NCBI GenBank assembly: GCA_025526995.1
Contig: JAHLKG010000029.1
Span: forward strand, 1 to 64,000
Direction of reading: 5' to 3'
Source of the DNA: Powellomyces hirtus
Lineage: Eukaryota; Chytridiomycota; Chytridiomycetes; Spizellomycetales; Powellomycetaceae
DNA length: 64,000 nucleotides
Shown here: positions 1-9,552 of the stretch, piece after piece
How the letters are laid out: every line of letters starts with the position of its first letter
How positions within the stretch are numbered: position 1 is the stretch's first letter
Made by a program: the position numbers and the translations under genes
Notes under the pieces: generated by a model
Seen by the model: only the letters and a program-made list of their open reading frames with translations
What the model was told of the DNA's origin: nothing
The model's database searches: none

Positions 1-2
1 CC

Positions 3-2405
3 ATCGCTGCATACGCCGCCCGCGCGCGGACTCAAGCAACGATAAACGAAGACGCCATGACATGGAGGCAAGCGATGAAAACACCTCAGAAGGAGGAATT
101 TCTCAAGGCTGCACGCACGGAGTACCAATCCCTGGTCGACAACGGCACATGGGAGCTCACCAAGCGTCCACGTAACAAGCGCGTGATCGGCACAACATGG
201 GTCTTTCGAACAAAGGTCAATCCCGATGGCACCTTTAACAAGTTCAAAGCCAGAGCAGTGGCTCAAGGCTTCTCTCAACAACCCGGTCGCGACTTTGGTG
301 ATACATACTCACCGACGCTACCATTCACAGCGCTACGCCTCTTCTTGGCGTATTGTGTCCAGCACGGGCTGGACATCCACAGTATGGACGCTGTCACCGC
401 CTTCCTTAACAGCGATATTGATAAGGATATCTATATCGAGCAGTTTGAGGGATTCGAAGATCCGGATCACCCCAAAGGCGAATGGGTCCTGAAGCTACTG
501 AAAGCTCTCTACAGCCTGAAGCAATCACCTCTTCTTTGGTATGAGACCTTGAAGACTGCACTGTTGAAGCTCGGCTACAAAGCGGTTTCTGTATGCCCGT
601 GTATCTTTTTCAAGTACGCGACAGACGACCGTACACCTCCGTCGAACGATAACTTGGTCCTTATTCTCGTCTTCGTCGACGATCTGCTCATTGCAGCGAA
701 GGATCCGGAGATTCTGGCGAACAGCAAGAAGGAGCTACATTCGAAGTTCAAGTTCATGGAACAAGGTTGCGTAACCAGTCACCTTGGTCTTGTTTACAAA
801 TATGATTTCGACTCTGCTGTCCGTACCCTCGAAATCTCAAATGTCAAGTACATCGACGACGCTCTTGCACAATTCGGCATGAGCGACTGCCATCCTGTCT
901 CCACTCCATACGCCGTGTCAGCGCGTAACCAACAACCAGAGGATTTGACCCCATTCACGAATCTGAAAATGTATCAGGAAGCAGTGGGGGTCCTCACTTG
1001 GGCCTCCATCACATGGCGATGGGATATCGCCACTGCAGTCGGTTACGTTGCGCGCCGGGTCGCCGCACCTACCAACTCCGACTGGAACAATGTTAAGCGC
1101 ATTTTCCGCTATTTGAAGGGTACCCGCGATTATGCCCTCAAGTTTACATCCGAACGAAATGATCCGCGTGGCCTACGCGTATTCACGGATGCGGATTATG
1201 CAGGAGAACTCACCGACCGGACGTCCACTACAGGTATTTTGGCCCTTTACAATGGGTTTCCTGTTCTGTGGAAAAGCAGCAAGCAGAAGTGCACCGCCCA
1301 AAGTACGACCGAAGCGGAGTATATAGCTGCAAGTACCGGCCCCAACAAAGCCAAATGGCTACGCCAACTCTTGGCGGAAGTTTTGGGACCTCAACCGGAT
1401 TACAAATCTCGACCGGTCCCTCTACATGTTGATAATCAGAGCGCCGGGGCCTTGATTCAGTCTAAGGCTATCAACCAACGCACCAAACACATCGACGTTT
1501 GGTACCACGCTATACGCGATTCGTTCGCGAAGCAAATTATCAAAATCATCGACACCAATACGGACGATCAACTGGCGGACATCTTTACGAAGCCTTTTCC
1601 CACTGTGAAACATAAGGACACTGTCCTGAAGATTACGAATGGGACTCATATATTTGATGAGAGAATACGCAATGAAGGCGCGTCTATGGAAGCACACCGA
1701 ACCCAAGTGTTACTCGCTGAATGTCAGGAGCATTCCTCACAACACTGGCTTACCTGGGCATCTACACCGCAATTGCGGGACCCGAAGCAATGCCCCCCAA
1801 GGAGGATGGGCCTGCCCCTCCTCCATCATCCTCATCGCTTGAGGGTGAGCGTCGGCTGGAAGAACCCGATGGTCCCTCCAACTCCTCGGCTGCCCCCTCC
1901 TCCTCCTCCTCTTCCTCATCATTATATGGAGCTTCACACTCCAGGATGTCCCACATCCTCTTCACCTCCGCCGCAGACTTCTTGTCCGCAGTCCTCTTCT
2001 TTGCCTGGGCCGTATCCTTGCCCTTCCCAACTGCCAGCTTCCGGCTCCGCCGGTCCTCTAGTATGGACCTCAGTCCATCAAGCGTCCCGGTCGCCCGTGC
2101 GCGACCCAGAGGCGTACCAGACCTCGCCCGGTCTTTCACCCGGTCTTTCGCCTGCTCGATGTGACGTTCAAGGACCCCTTGACGGTCCTTGCGGTGGAAC
2201 TGTCGGGCATGCGCCGCCAACATCGTTCGAATCTCCGCTCGGGACAACCCCGCAGCGGGTGCGCCTCCCTGTGGCGCAGAGGGCACCACTGATGACGGCA
2301 CAGCAGGAGCTGTGGTCGTCGCAGGAGCGCTTACCGGCGGTCCCGTCTTTCTTGCCATCTGCTTCGCTTTGCCCGCACCTGACAACTACTCCGGCACTTA
2401 GTTAG
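3..2405 (+). CDS. Copia-1 copy A polyprotein, C-terminal part (reverse transcriptase and RNase H), partial
   Basis: The frame is already open at the first bases, so the true start is upstream of the window. Reverse transcriptase comes first (GTTWVFRTK near 200, the catalytic FVDDLLIA near 680), then copia-type RNase H (DADYAGELTDRTSTTG near 1190, STTEAEYIAAS near 1310, HVDNQSAG near 1430). Recognisable RNase H ends near 1640 (ADIFTKPFPTVKHKD). After that the frame stays open for about 250 more codons that are proline- and serine-rich and match no family I know. This tail lies exactly opposite the antisense ORF at 1762-2385, so it may be open only because the other strand codes. No stop interrupts the visible part. 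Confidence 0.85.
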   Translation: MAAYAARARTQATINEDAMTWRQAMKTPQKEEFLKAARTEYQSLVDNGTWELTKRPRNKRVIGTTWVFRTKVNPDGTFNKFKARAVAQGFSQQPGRDFGDTYSPTLPFTALRLFLAYCVQHGLDIHSMDAVTAFLNSDIDKDIYIEQFEGFEDPDHPKGEWVLKLLKALYSLKQSPLLWYETLKTALLKLGYKAVSVCPCIFFKYATDDRTPPSNDNLVLILVFVDDLLIAAKDPEILANSKKELHSKFKFMEQGCVTSHLGLVYKYDFDSAVRTLEISNVKYIDDALAQFGMSDCHPVSTPYAVSARNQQPEDLTPFTNLKMYQEAVGVLTWASITWRWDIATAVGYVARRVAAPTNSDWNNVKRIFRYLKGTRDYALKFTSERNDPRGLRVFTDADYAGELTDRTSTTGILALYNGFPVLWKSSKQKCTAQSTTEAEYIAASTGPNKAKWLRQLLAEVLGPQPDYKSRPVPLHVDNQSAGALIQSKAINQRTKHIDVWYHAIRDSFAKQIIKIIDTNTDDQLADIFTKPFPTVKHKDTVLKITNGTHIFDERIRNEGASMEAHRTQVLLAECQEHSSQHWLTWASTPQLRDPKQCPPRRMGLPLLHHPHRLRVSVGWKNPMVPPTPRLPPPPPPLPHHYMELHTPGCPTSSSPPPQTSCPQSSSLPGPYPCPSQLPASGSAGPLVWTSVHQASRSPVRDPEAYQTSPGLSPGLSPARCDVQGPLDGPCGGTVGHAPPTSFESPLGTTPQRVRLPVAQRAPLMTAQQELWSSQERLPAVPSFLPSASLCPHLTTTPALS

Positions 2406-2451
2406 AGCTTACGCCTCATTTGCGCGGATCTCATAGACGTACCCTAGCCAT
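1762..2451 (-). CDS. Antisense spliced ORF of Copia-1, copy A (hypothetical, about 210 aa)
   Basis: Runs opposite to pol, between the end of RNase H and the 3' LTR. Model: exon 1 at 2443-2451 (ATG GCT AGG), intron 2386-2442 (57 nt, donor GTACGT, branch-like CTAAC, acceptor TAG), exon 2 at 1762-2385 in phase. Exon 2 alone would begin with TTG, so the short first exon supplies the ATG. The product has an Ala/Pro/Thr-rich start, a basic probably helical middle (for example EQAKDRVKDRARSG), an acidic run of seven Glu and a Ser-rich tail. I recognise no domain. The same gene structure occurs in copies B, C and D. Alternative: a non-coding shadow kept open by chance. Transcription is unproven. Confidence 0.55.
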
Positions 2452-2567
2452 TCCTCGTATTCTTAACAATGTAATAAATGGGGGTGTTTGGGGGGGTGCG
2501 CGGGGCTGTGTAGTAAAAGTAGATAGAGAAACTCTCTCACTGCCAGACTGACAGGTCTGAGTGGGGG

Positions 2568-2806
2568 TGTTAGCACATACAGACTCTGTCATCGAGTCAC
2601 AACTGCGCCATCGCAAGGCGTATTACGCGATCACGTGAACCCACGTGATCAACTCCGATATAAGTAGTTTTCCTTCCATACTTAATTTATCGGTGGGACT
2701 TTTCTCTTTTTCTCCAGTAGAGCGGGATTAAGTTACTTCATTGTTCTGCTCAGTCAACTACTCTAAAGCTTCCTCAACTATCTGCTCAGATACTCTCAGA
2801 CCAACA
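2568..2806 (+). repeat. Copia-1 copy A 3' LTR
   Basis: A 239-bp LTR with TG...CA ends, preceded by the purine tract GAGTGGGGG. It aligns along its length with the LTRs of copies B, C and D. It contains a palindromic double E-box (2629-2650) just upstream of a TATA-like GATATAAG. Confidence 0.95.
2629..2650. promoter_or_regulatory. Palindromic double E-box in the Copia-1 LTR
   Basis: Two 9-bp inverted arms, GATCACGTG and CACGTGATC, are separated by 4 bp. Each arm contains CACGTG, the E-box bound by bHLH factors such as the Cbf1/Pho4 type. The palindrome sits about 6 bp upstream of a TATA-like GATATAAG and is present in every Copia-1 LTR in the window (for example 10832-10853 on the other orientation). 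Its symmetry could serve sense and antisense transcription alike. Binding is inferred. Confidence 0.5.
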
Positions 2807-5800
2807 GCTTCTGCAATATGTTAACGTGAAAATAGGGCCAGATCGCTTTGAGAACCGTTTGGGAGAGGTCTAGGCAATATGTGTTGGGATGAGGTCCTTT
2901 GGCCGATATTGTGAACGGCCCGATCCACTTGGGTGTGAGATTGGCGGGCTTAACTTGGTCGAAGTTGATCGCTAGTTGCTCACAGTTGAGGTCAACGAGA
3001 TTACCTATTTTGAACGCAACGGGGGTGCGTCCTTGGTTGAAGTATTGTTTGTAGCGATCTTGTTCGTCACGAAGCGCTTGCTGGACCGTAAGATTGATGT
3101 CTTCGGCTCGTTCTTGGTATGACGAATGAGAGCTTGATTTGGCGGTGTCATTTGAGCAAGTTGTTCTGGGTTGGTGTTCCAGCCTGGGGGTCCTGGCATT
3201 CGATTGAGTTCAATTTCGAATGGGGCCAGGCCATTAAGATGGCGTCGAGGCATGGAATTAAGGCAGAAATCGACCAATGGTAGGAATTCACGCCAATTGG
3301 ATCCACTGTAATCAAGATATTTGCAGGTGACGAATTTAACAACTTGGATCATTCTTTCCACTAGGCCGTCAGTTTGTTGATGCCGCGCTGTAGCGAACTC
3401 GTGTTTGACGCCGGTTAACTTGGAAAAGGCGGAGAAGAGGTCTGCCCATAACCTGGGTTCTCGGTCTGATATGATGAGGAGAGGTATGCCGGTATGCTTC
3501 CAAACTTGGCTTAGGATGAGGGTCATTAACTCATTTGTTGAGAGAGTGCTTTCCGCAGGGACGAGGTGCGTTCGGCTTGATAAATAGTCGATGATGCATA
3601 TGATAAACAGATGCTTGGGACTTCCTCAAGGTCGAGGTAATTCGAAAAGATCGAACCCATGATTGTGATTGATCATCAATGGTATGGGAAGTGGTCTTAA
3701 GAGGCCATTGTGAGGTGGACGTGAAAACAAACGACTTTTGGCACAGGTTCGTATGAAAGAGCAAATATCCTGCTGCATCTTGGGCCAGAAATATTGTCGT
3801 AGCATCTTGGCGTAAGTGGCTAAGGGCCCTTGATGTCCGCCATTAGGAAGTTCATCGTGGAATTCTCAAAGAACGTGTGGTCTGATAGTATAAGGGACAT
3901 AAAGTCTCTCGCCTTTGTATGTGATAATTCCATCGGGTTGTATGGCAAATCTTCGATATTGACCTGGACGTTCATGTTCTGGTTTTTCGAGTACTTGGGT
4001 GATATGAAGCGCATATTCGTCTTGGAGCAATTCATATTTCCATTCTTCAAATCCAAAGGTAGTTGGGAATGGGTGCTCATTAGTGTTCATGTATGCTGTG
4101 ACCATCAATCGTTTTTGACATTCAATGCACCATGGTGCATATGTGGGATTTCGAGAAAGCAGGTCGGCGATTGTGTTGAATCGAGCGGGAAGATATTGAA
4201 TCGAGAAGTCGAATTCTTGTAGTGTTTCAACCCATCCCGCTTGGCGTTTACTCAAATGGGGTTGCGTTTGTAGGTGTACGAGTGATCGATGATCAACAAA
4301 AGCGATGAAGGGCCGATTGATAAGGTGAAACCGGTTTGTTTTGAGGAACTTCACAAGGGCTAGTAGCTCTTGCTTGTGTACCAGATATCGGGTCTCAGCT
4401 CCATTCATCTTATGCAAAAAGAAGAGTACCGGACGAAGCTTGGGCAGTTGCTCCATAGCTCGTACTCGGTGAGTCGGCAAGGGTATGGGGAGAGGTTCTC
4501 CATTGGTAGTTTGTCCTAGCCATCCGAAAATGGCATAGCCAGATGAATCGGTATGGACATAGATTGGATGGTCTGGATTGAATGTCGCTAGGACTGGAGC
4601 GCTTGTGATAGCAGCCTTGAGAGCATCGAAGGCTTTTTGCTCCTTGTCTGTCCATTCAAATGCGCTTTTAAGACCCTGTAGGGCTGACAAGGGTGCGGCA
4701 ATTTCGGAGTATCGCTCGATGTAATCCAGGAAGTAATTTGTTAGTCCTAGGAATTGCCGGATGTGTTGCAAAGTCCATGGGGTTGGCCAATCTCGAACAG
4801 CTGCGATTTTGTCCGCCGCAATACGCATTCCATTGACGCTGAAGAGATGTCCACAGAACTCGATCTTGCGTTTTCCCCAGTGGCATTTGGCAACGTTGAC
4901 GTAGAGAGAATGGTCTTGTAGCCGTTGAAGTACTTTTCCCACATCTTGACGATGTTTTTTGGGATTCGGCGAGAAGATAAGGATGTCGTCGAGGTAGCAG
5001 ATGACACAGATGTCATACAACTCAACCAGGACTTGGTTCATTAGTCGCTGGAAGGCGCCAGGTGCGTTGCACAGTCCAAAGGGCATAACGACGTATTCAA
5101 AAAGTCCAAATCTTTTGCGGATGGCCGTTTTCTCACGATCTTCTGGGGCGATGAGTAGTCAATGGTAGGCGTCTTTCAAGTCGATGAGAGTATAGAAGCG
5201 GGCGCCTAGAAGCTGGTTTCGCATCTCTCGTAGGTTAGGGAGCGGTGTGCGGTCCTTGATCGTGACAGCATTGAGCCTGCAATAGTCCCAACAGACGCGA
5301 ATTCCGCCAGTCTTCTTAACAGCGAATACGACTGAGGCGCCCCATGGGGACTTGGAGTGCTGTATCCATCCTTTTGACAATAGATGGTCTAGTTGTTTCC
5401 GTAGTTCATTCAATTGGTCCTGTGATATGGGACGCAAAGCTTGGAAGACCGGTTTCGACCCAGGAACAATGTCAATATGAAAGTTATTCTCGCCACGATC
5501 GGGGGGTAGCTCGTCGGTTTCTTTGAAGAGCGTATTTTCGAATTGTTGAAGAACAGAGTCGAGGAATTTGGGCCATGATGTCTTGGTTTCGGCTTCATTC
5601 TTTTCCGTCGTAGGACGTATGTGTACCGCGAACGCTTACCGATATTGCTTGTGCTGAAGTTGTTTGTTGAATCGTTTTGTTGAGACAGCGGCAATACCCT
5701 GGAAGGGTTTCTGTCATTCGCGTTTGGTGCTTTTGGCAGCTCCGTGGATGGTAAATGTTTGGGCTTTCCGGATGAATGAATCAGGCTTCTGAGCGTGTCG

Positions 5801-6187
5801 CTTAGATGGGAGTGATGAGCAATTGAAAGCTTTCCCATCTAGAGTGAATAAAATACGATGTGGCCATTCGACAGTGATGCAGGTAAAAGTTCCAATAGCT
5901 TCAAAGAATGGCAATCCTAAAATCAGCGGAATTGCAATAGGTGCGATTTCGAAATGAAAGGAGGCCACGGAATCATAGTCTTGCGAAGCGTTATTGAAGA
6001 TTTGAATCGATTGAGTTGTCAGGGATACGATTCGAATCGTTTGACCGGCACCAGCAGTATCAATATTGTAGGGTTTGTCAAGAGGTCTTTTCTTGAGTTC
6101 TTGTTTGTCAGCGACACGGTCTTGAACGACCATAGTGTTGCAACCGGTATCTAGGAGGGCTATGATTGGTTTGGTACCCATCTTCAC
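2807..6187 (-). pseudogene. gypsy-1 pol (protease, RT, RNase H, integrase), broken
   Basis: The protease has the aspartyl motif LLDTGCNTMVV near 6150. The reverse transcriptase N-terminal part is at 5159-5437 and is cut by an in-frame TGA after DLKDAYH. The catalytic YLDDILIFS is near 4990, and the RNase H motif HTDSSGYAIFGW near 4550. The integrase pieces at 3005-3764 include SDREPR and the final glutamate context TDGLVERM, in several frames. The last recognisable motif, WPYFHVNILQK, runs into the Copia-1 A LTR. Several frameshifts and stops make an intact Pol impossible. Confidence 0.88.
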
Positions 6188-6369
6188 TCAGAAGACCCAA
6201 CTGGGCACGCTTGAGGCTTTGCCGGGCTGCAATCGAGCTTGGAGATCAGCTTGTCAAATAGATGTAGGGTTGCCCTTAGGGCTTTTGGGCGGTCGGTTGC
6301 ATGTCATCCAGGGAATATTGGATTCAGGGAAGATGAGACGTCTCTTATTGGGCTGAGAGGTGCCGATGT

Positions 6370-7587
6370 CTACTCCCAGCCGTCCAGAAAATCCTGAGAC
6401 TCGTCTTTCTCTCTTGGGTTGTCCTCGACTTCGCTGATTCGACTAATTCGGTTGGTCCATCCGACTGGATTCCTGCTACTAGTGGCAACTTCCTCAATGG
6501 TTTCGCCATTGATATCTCGCTTAGCAAAGCAATCTTGGATTGTATGGTTTGTTCGTCCACATTGCTTGCAGAGCATAACGTTCCCTCGTTTCGTAGGTGT
6601 CTTAGGAGTTGCAGGAAATGCCGGCTTACGTGTAGGAGTTCTCTGAGGAGTTGTGATGAGAGTCGGTACACCGGATTTCTTCCTAGGCGTCTGCAGAACA
6701 AATTGTTTGGATGTTTGTGGTTCGGTTGTTGACCTTTGAGGAGTAACTGGTGCAGGTTGTTGAAATGTACATCGAGGAGTACAAGAGGGGGCTTGTTCGA
6801 TGCCCGAGTAAGGATGCAATCGGGCAGGGGTCTTGGCTTGTGCTCGTGCTGGAGTAGTAAGGTAGCCATCGACCAGATTTTGGGAGGCTGCTGCGTTTCG
6901 AGCACATATGACGGCTAGGGGCCAGGTAACAGCCTGGCCAATGGTAAGCCTCATCGTCATGAAGTTTTGGAGGGCTTGAACAAGATAAAGACCATAGGTT
7001 GGGTTTCGAAGAAGGCCTGCGCGAAAGATGTTGATCATCTCAGATTCAAGGAGAAGTCGTTCAAAAGCATTGCCCTTGGCACGAACAGCAATTGTCTCAA
7101 GATGTTGATATCGTTCTAGTTCGCGGATGTAATCTTCAAGCGAGTTTCCGAGTGAAAGGGCCGCCATTTCTTGGTGCAGACGGTTGGTGACGTTGCGAGG
7201 CATCCAACGTTGATAGAACTGGGTGGCCCACCAGGCGGCAACGCCTTCGGCAGGAGCGGCAGGCTGAACATGGAGATAGTTCATGATGGCAGTGTGCCAA
7301 GCGACGACTGAAGGGTCCATGTTTGTGATGGCGTCCTCGTCAAAGTAATTGAACTTGTTGTAGGCAATGCCGGTGTAAGCCGTGATGAAGTGGTTGCATG
7401 CCCAAACGTTGGTGGTGACGAAGAGGTCAATCAGCTCCATATCGTGTTTGCCAGAGAAGTACGGAATCGTCGTCGTATTGGCAAGGAGAGTTGTGCGCAA
7501 CATAATCTCGCTTAGCCGATCACCGTTCTGCAGAGCAGGGCCTACGGCGGGGAATGTCCAGGCAGCAGGTCCGGGTGCAGCCAACAT
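6370..7587 (-). CDS. gypsy-1 Gag (capsid and nucleocapsid)
   Basis: An open frame of 405 residues starting at an ATG 76 bp inside the 5' LTR. The middle resembles a Ty3/gypsy Gag capsid (AAWWATQFYQRWM, then SLEDYIRELERYQHL). The C-terminal part is Thr/Pro/Arg-rich and ends with the CCHC zinc knuckle CKQCGRTNHTIQDC of nucleocapsid. It is intact, unlike the pol behind it. Pol begins in another frame about 180 bp downstream. Confidence 0.85.
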   Translation of the reverse strand: MLAAPGPAAWTFPAVGPALQNGDRLSEIMLRTTLLANTTTIPYFSGKHDMELIDLFVTTNVWACNHFITAYTGIAYNKFNYFDEDAITNMDPSVVAWHTAIMNYLHVQPAAPAEGVAAWWATQFYQRWMPRNVTNRLHQEMAALSLGNSLEDYIRELERYQHLETIAVRAKGNAFERLLLESEMINIFRAGLLRNPTYGLYLVQALQNFMTMRLTIGQAVTWPLAVICARNAAASQNLVDGYLTTPARAQAKTPARLHPYSGIEQAPSCTPRCTFQQPAPVTPQRSTTEPQTSKQFVLQTPRKKSGVPTLITTPQRTPTRKPAFPATPKTPTKRGNVMLCKQCGRTNHTIQDCFAKRDINGETIEEVATSSRNPVGWTNRISRISEVEDNPREKDESQDFLDGWE

Positions 7588-7650
7588 AGATCACTATGTT
7601 TTAATCAGGGAGAAGAGCAAGAGGAAGTGAGTTCTGACAGGAAAGACAAA

Positions 7651-7663
7651 GGTGGTGCTACCA
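7651..7663 (-). other. gypsy-1 primer-binding site
   Basis: On the minus strand the 13 bases directly after the 5' LTR read TGGTAGCACCACC. TGG pairs with the tRNA CCA tail, and the implied acceptor end GCTACCA fits the unusual A1-U72 pair of initiator tRNA-Met. The same 13 bases follow the gypsy-2 LTR. Assignment to that tRNA is inference. Confidence 0.75.
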
Positions 7664-8092
7664 TGTTAGGAGCCTATGTTTCAAGGCGGGAGGAGTTTTC
7701 GGTTGGAGTGGAGGCTGAGCGAGAGGGAAGATGAAGAGAGAAGAGAAGAGAAGTTGTTTTTCAATGATGTATTTTATGAGATGATGTCTCTGTCTGGGAG
7801 GAACTTTTCCTCCCTTTTTTATATGAGATTCTACGGCCTGATGGCTCTAGCTAACTTGTGGAGAACGGGGAGATGATCTAGGGATCTATGGCAGTGCAGC
7901 GGGCAGTGTATCTGGGCAGTGCAGCTGCGCATTGCGGGGGTATGCTGACAGAGCTGAGACTTGTGAAGATGCTTATGAGGGATTGGATAATCGCTTATGA
8001 GGCGCGTCTGCCTTAACTTGGGATATGGCCTTTTACTAGCCGAAAATGTGTCAAGTATAGATATAAATATGCCATTGTATGGCCATCTCACA
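7664..8092 (-). repeat. gypsy-1 5' LTR
   Basis: A 429-bp LTR. In element orientation it begins TGTGAGATGG and ends CTAACA next to the primer-binding site. A related solo LTR lies in the opposite orientation at 18530-18946, which fixes the outer boundary. Confidence 0.85.
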
Positions 8093-8486
8093 ACTTATAC
8101 TGGCAGAACACGGAGCGTATGGCAGTCCCTGTTGACTTGGGCCTATCTTTATTTATGGCATCGAGTCAAGAATTCCATGTAGGATATTCAATACATTGTC
8201 AAATACTGGAAATCTTTGCTACTCCGTCGAGTGCGGTATGAAGAACGACATTCATCACTACTTTGTCTTCACAATATATGCCGTATAGAGCATAAGAAAT
8301 CCAGCAAGAAATGCATCTGCTCCTTTGCAAAATACGCGGAATTTTACAAATATACAGTTATAGGTGCTACCATTCTATCTGAGGAATTAGATCGGACAAT
8401 GGTCTGCGCGCCAAATCTTAAGGGCTTTGGTATTGCACAATGCTGCTTTGGGTTCCTACATGGGGTCTGAATATCCTATCCAGCAA
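8093..8486. other. Unassigned stretch between gypsy-1 and the gypsy-3 remnant
   Basis: No gene recognised. A TGGTAGCACC motif on the minus strand near 8375 resembles the gypsy primer-binding site, so part of this may be a decayed element start, but no LTR pair supports it. Confidence 0.4.
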
Positions 8487-8756
8487 CAAAAAATTCACGC
8501 TCATTTCTTTGACATTGCACGCTGAGGATTTTCTCAATAGCGTACTCTGGTTGCCCTTGTATGATAATGGGTTCTTCAGGAGGAGGCAAGCATTTACGTA
8601 ATGGATGTTCAAGTGGGACATAAGGCTGTAGAATGTTGACATGAAAGTATGGTCAAATGTTCCCAATAGCAGTACCTTCCAGGTCTAAACAATAAGTATC
8701 GGGATGTGGTCCTTTTTCCATAATACGGAACGGGCCAATCCATTTCAGGAGTAATA
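8487..8756 (-). pseudogene. gypsy-3 integrase C-terminus and chromodomain start, remnant
   Basis: Minus-strand translation shows KWIGPFRIMEKGPHPDTYC, a Ty3/gypsy integrase GPY/F-type segment. Then follow PYFHVNILQPYVPLEHPLRK with an in-frame TGA where the family has Trp, and the start of a chromodomain-like PEYAIEKILS. The upstream half of this reading continues at 26816-26937, on the far side of Copia-2, so Copia-2 inserted here. Confidence 0.75.
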
Positions 8757-9023
8757 TGTTGTGTGTAGGTCCGATTAAGGTGTAGTACAACAGAGGGAAG
8801 CTAGCTTGACACTCTCAATGACAATGGTACTTTTGTACTGTGTTGTTGTTAAGTCTAAACACGAGAGTGAAAGAAGATCTACACTAAGAAGAAGAAAAAG
8901 TGGCTGTGCAAGCTATCTAAGCATATGCGGTCAACTGGATTATAGAGCGTGCAGCAGAAGTGGTGTGGCATTTTGAGGCACTATCAATGTGACAGGTTTG
9001 TCTCACAAGTCCAAAACTCAACA
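8757..9023 (-). repeat. Copia-2 3' LTR
   Basis: A 267-bp LTR with TGTTG...CAACA ends, matching 26550-26815. On the minus strand a G-rich polypurine tract (GTTGGGGGAG) sits immediately before it. Confidence 0.92.
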
Positions 9024-9063
9024 CTCCCCCAACTTTGGAGACCAGAACATATAACGCACGCAA

Positions 9064-9486
9064 GCTCCAAAGTGTTCTGTTTGTCTTGACTGGGATGCCA
9101 ATTTCTCTGGGAGCTGCAGACACCTGCTGTGCTTCCAGTGTTTTAAATACATTTTGGTGACAGCTGACGACGTTGTATGCAGATGTGTTATCTGCAGGTG
9201 AGGGAGGAGCTCCGTTGTGCTGGTTTCAGGGTACTGATGTTTTGTATTGCACAGAAACTCAGGGGTTAATCTCTTTGGAGGGGAAGAAACAAGAAGGCGG
9301 TGTTCAAGGTGTCACACAATAAAGGACTGTCAGACACTGCACGCCTGTGGAGGTGATGACCCCTGTTCTCTGTGTGAAAGCTGTTCACAGGGTCTGGTGC
9401 ATTGGAGTGGAGAAATACGCTGCCCAAAATGCAACAAGTCAGATTGTCAATTAAGATGGTGCGTGCGGCGGGTGTATTTCAACTAG
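9064..9486 (+). CDS. Antisense spliced RING-type zinc-finger ORF inside Copia-2 (5' end unresolved)
   Basis: Plus strand, opposite to Copia-2, filling most of the 529 bp between the pol stop (9553) and the 3' LTR. Exon 9064-9197 encodes a complete C3HC4 RING: CSVC, then C-x-H-x3-C-x2-C (CRHLLCFQC), then CVIC. Intron 9198-9254 is 57 nt (donor GTGAGG, branch-like TACTGAT, acceptor CACAG) and joins in phase. Exon 9255-9486 encodes a second Cys-rich module (CSRC, CSLCESC, CPKC), ending at TAG. An in-frame TAA lies just upstream (9052-9054) and there is no ATG, so another exon, probably near or in the LTR, or loss of the start must be assumed. RING proteins are usually ubiquitin ligases; function here is inferred. 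Confidence 0.65.
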
Positions 9487-9552
9487 ATTTACGGCGGGTG
9501 TATATCAATTCAATTTGGCGTAATCTGGTTTTGTTTGAAGTCCAGTGCTGTG

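Larger units (their letters stand above)
1..2806 (+). mobile_element. Copia-1 copy A, Ty1/copia LTR retrotransposon, 5' end outside window
   Basis: The 3' third of a Ty1/copia element: a reverse transcriptase/RNase H frame, an antisense ORF region, a purine-rich tract and a 3' LTR of 239 bp starting TGTTAG and ending CCAACA. It lies directly against an interrupted gypsy integrase frame (gypsy-1), so it inserted into that element. The other junction and target-site duplication are outside the window. Three more copies of the family are at 10675-16852, 31943-38106 and 40054-46217. Confidence 0.95.
2807..8092 (-). mobile_element. gypsy-1, Ty3/gypsy LTR retrotransposon, decayed, 3' end displaced by Copia-1 copy A
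   Basis: Read on the minus strand: 5' LTR (7664-8092), primer-binding site (7651-7663), gag (6370-7587), then protease, reverse transcriptase, RNase H and integrase in broken frames down to 2807, where Copia-1 A interrupts the integrase C-terminus. The order integrase-last defines Ty3/gypsy. The missing 3' end should lie beyond copy A, outside the window. Confidence 0.93.
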
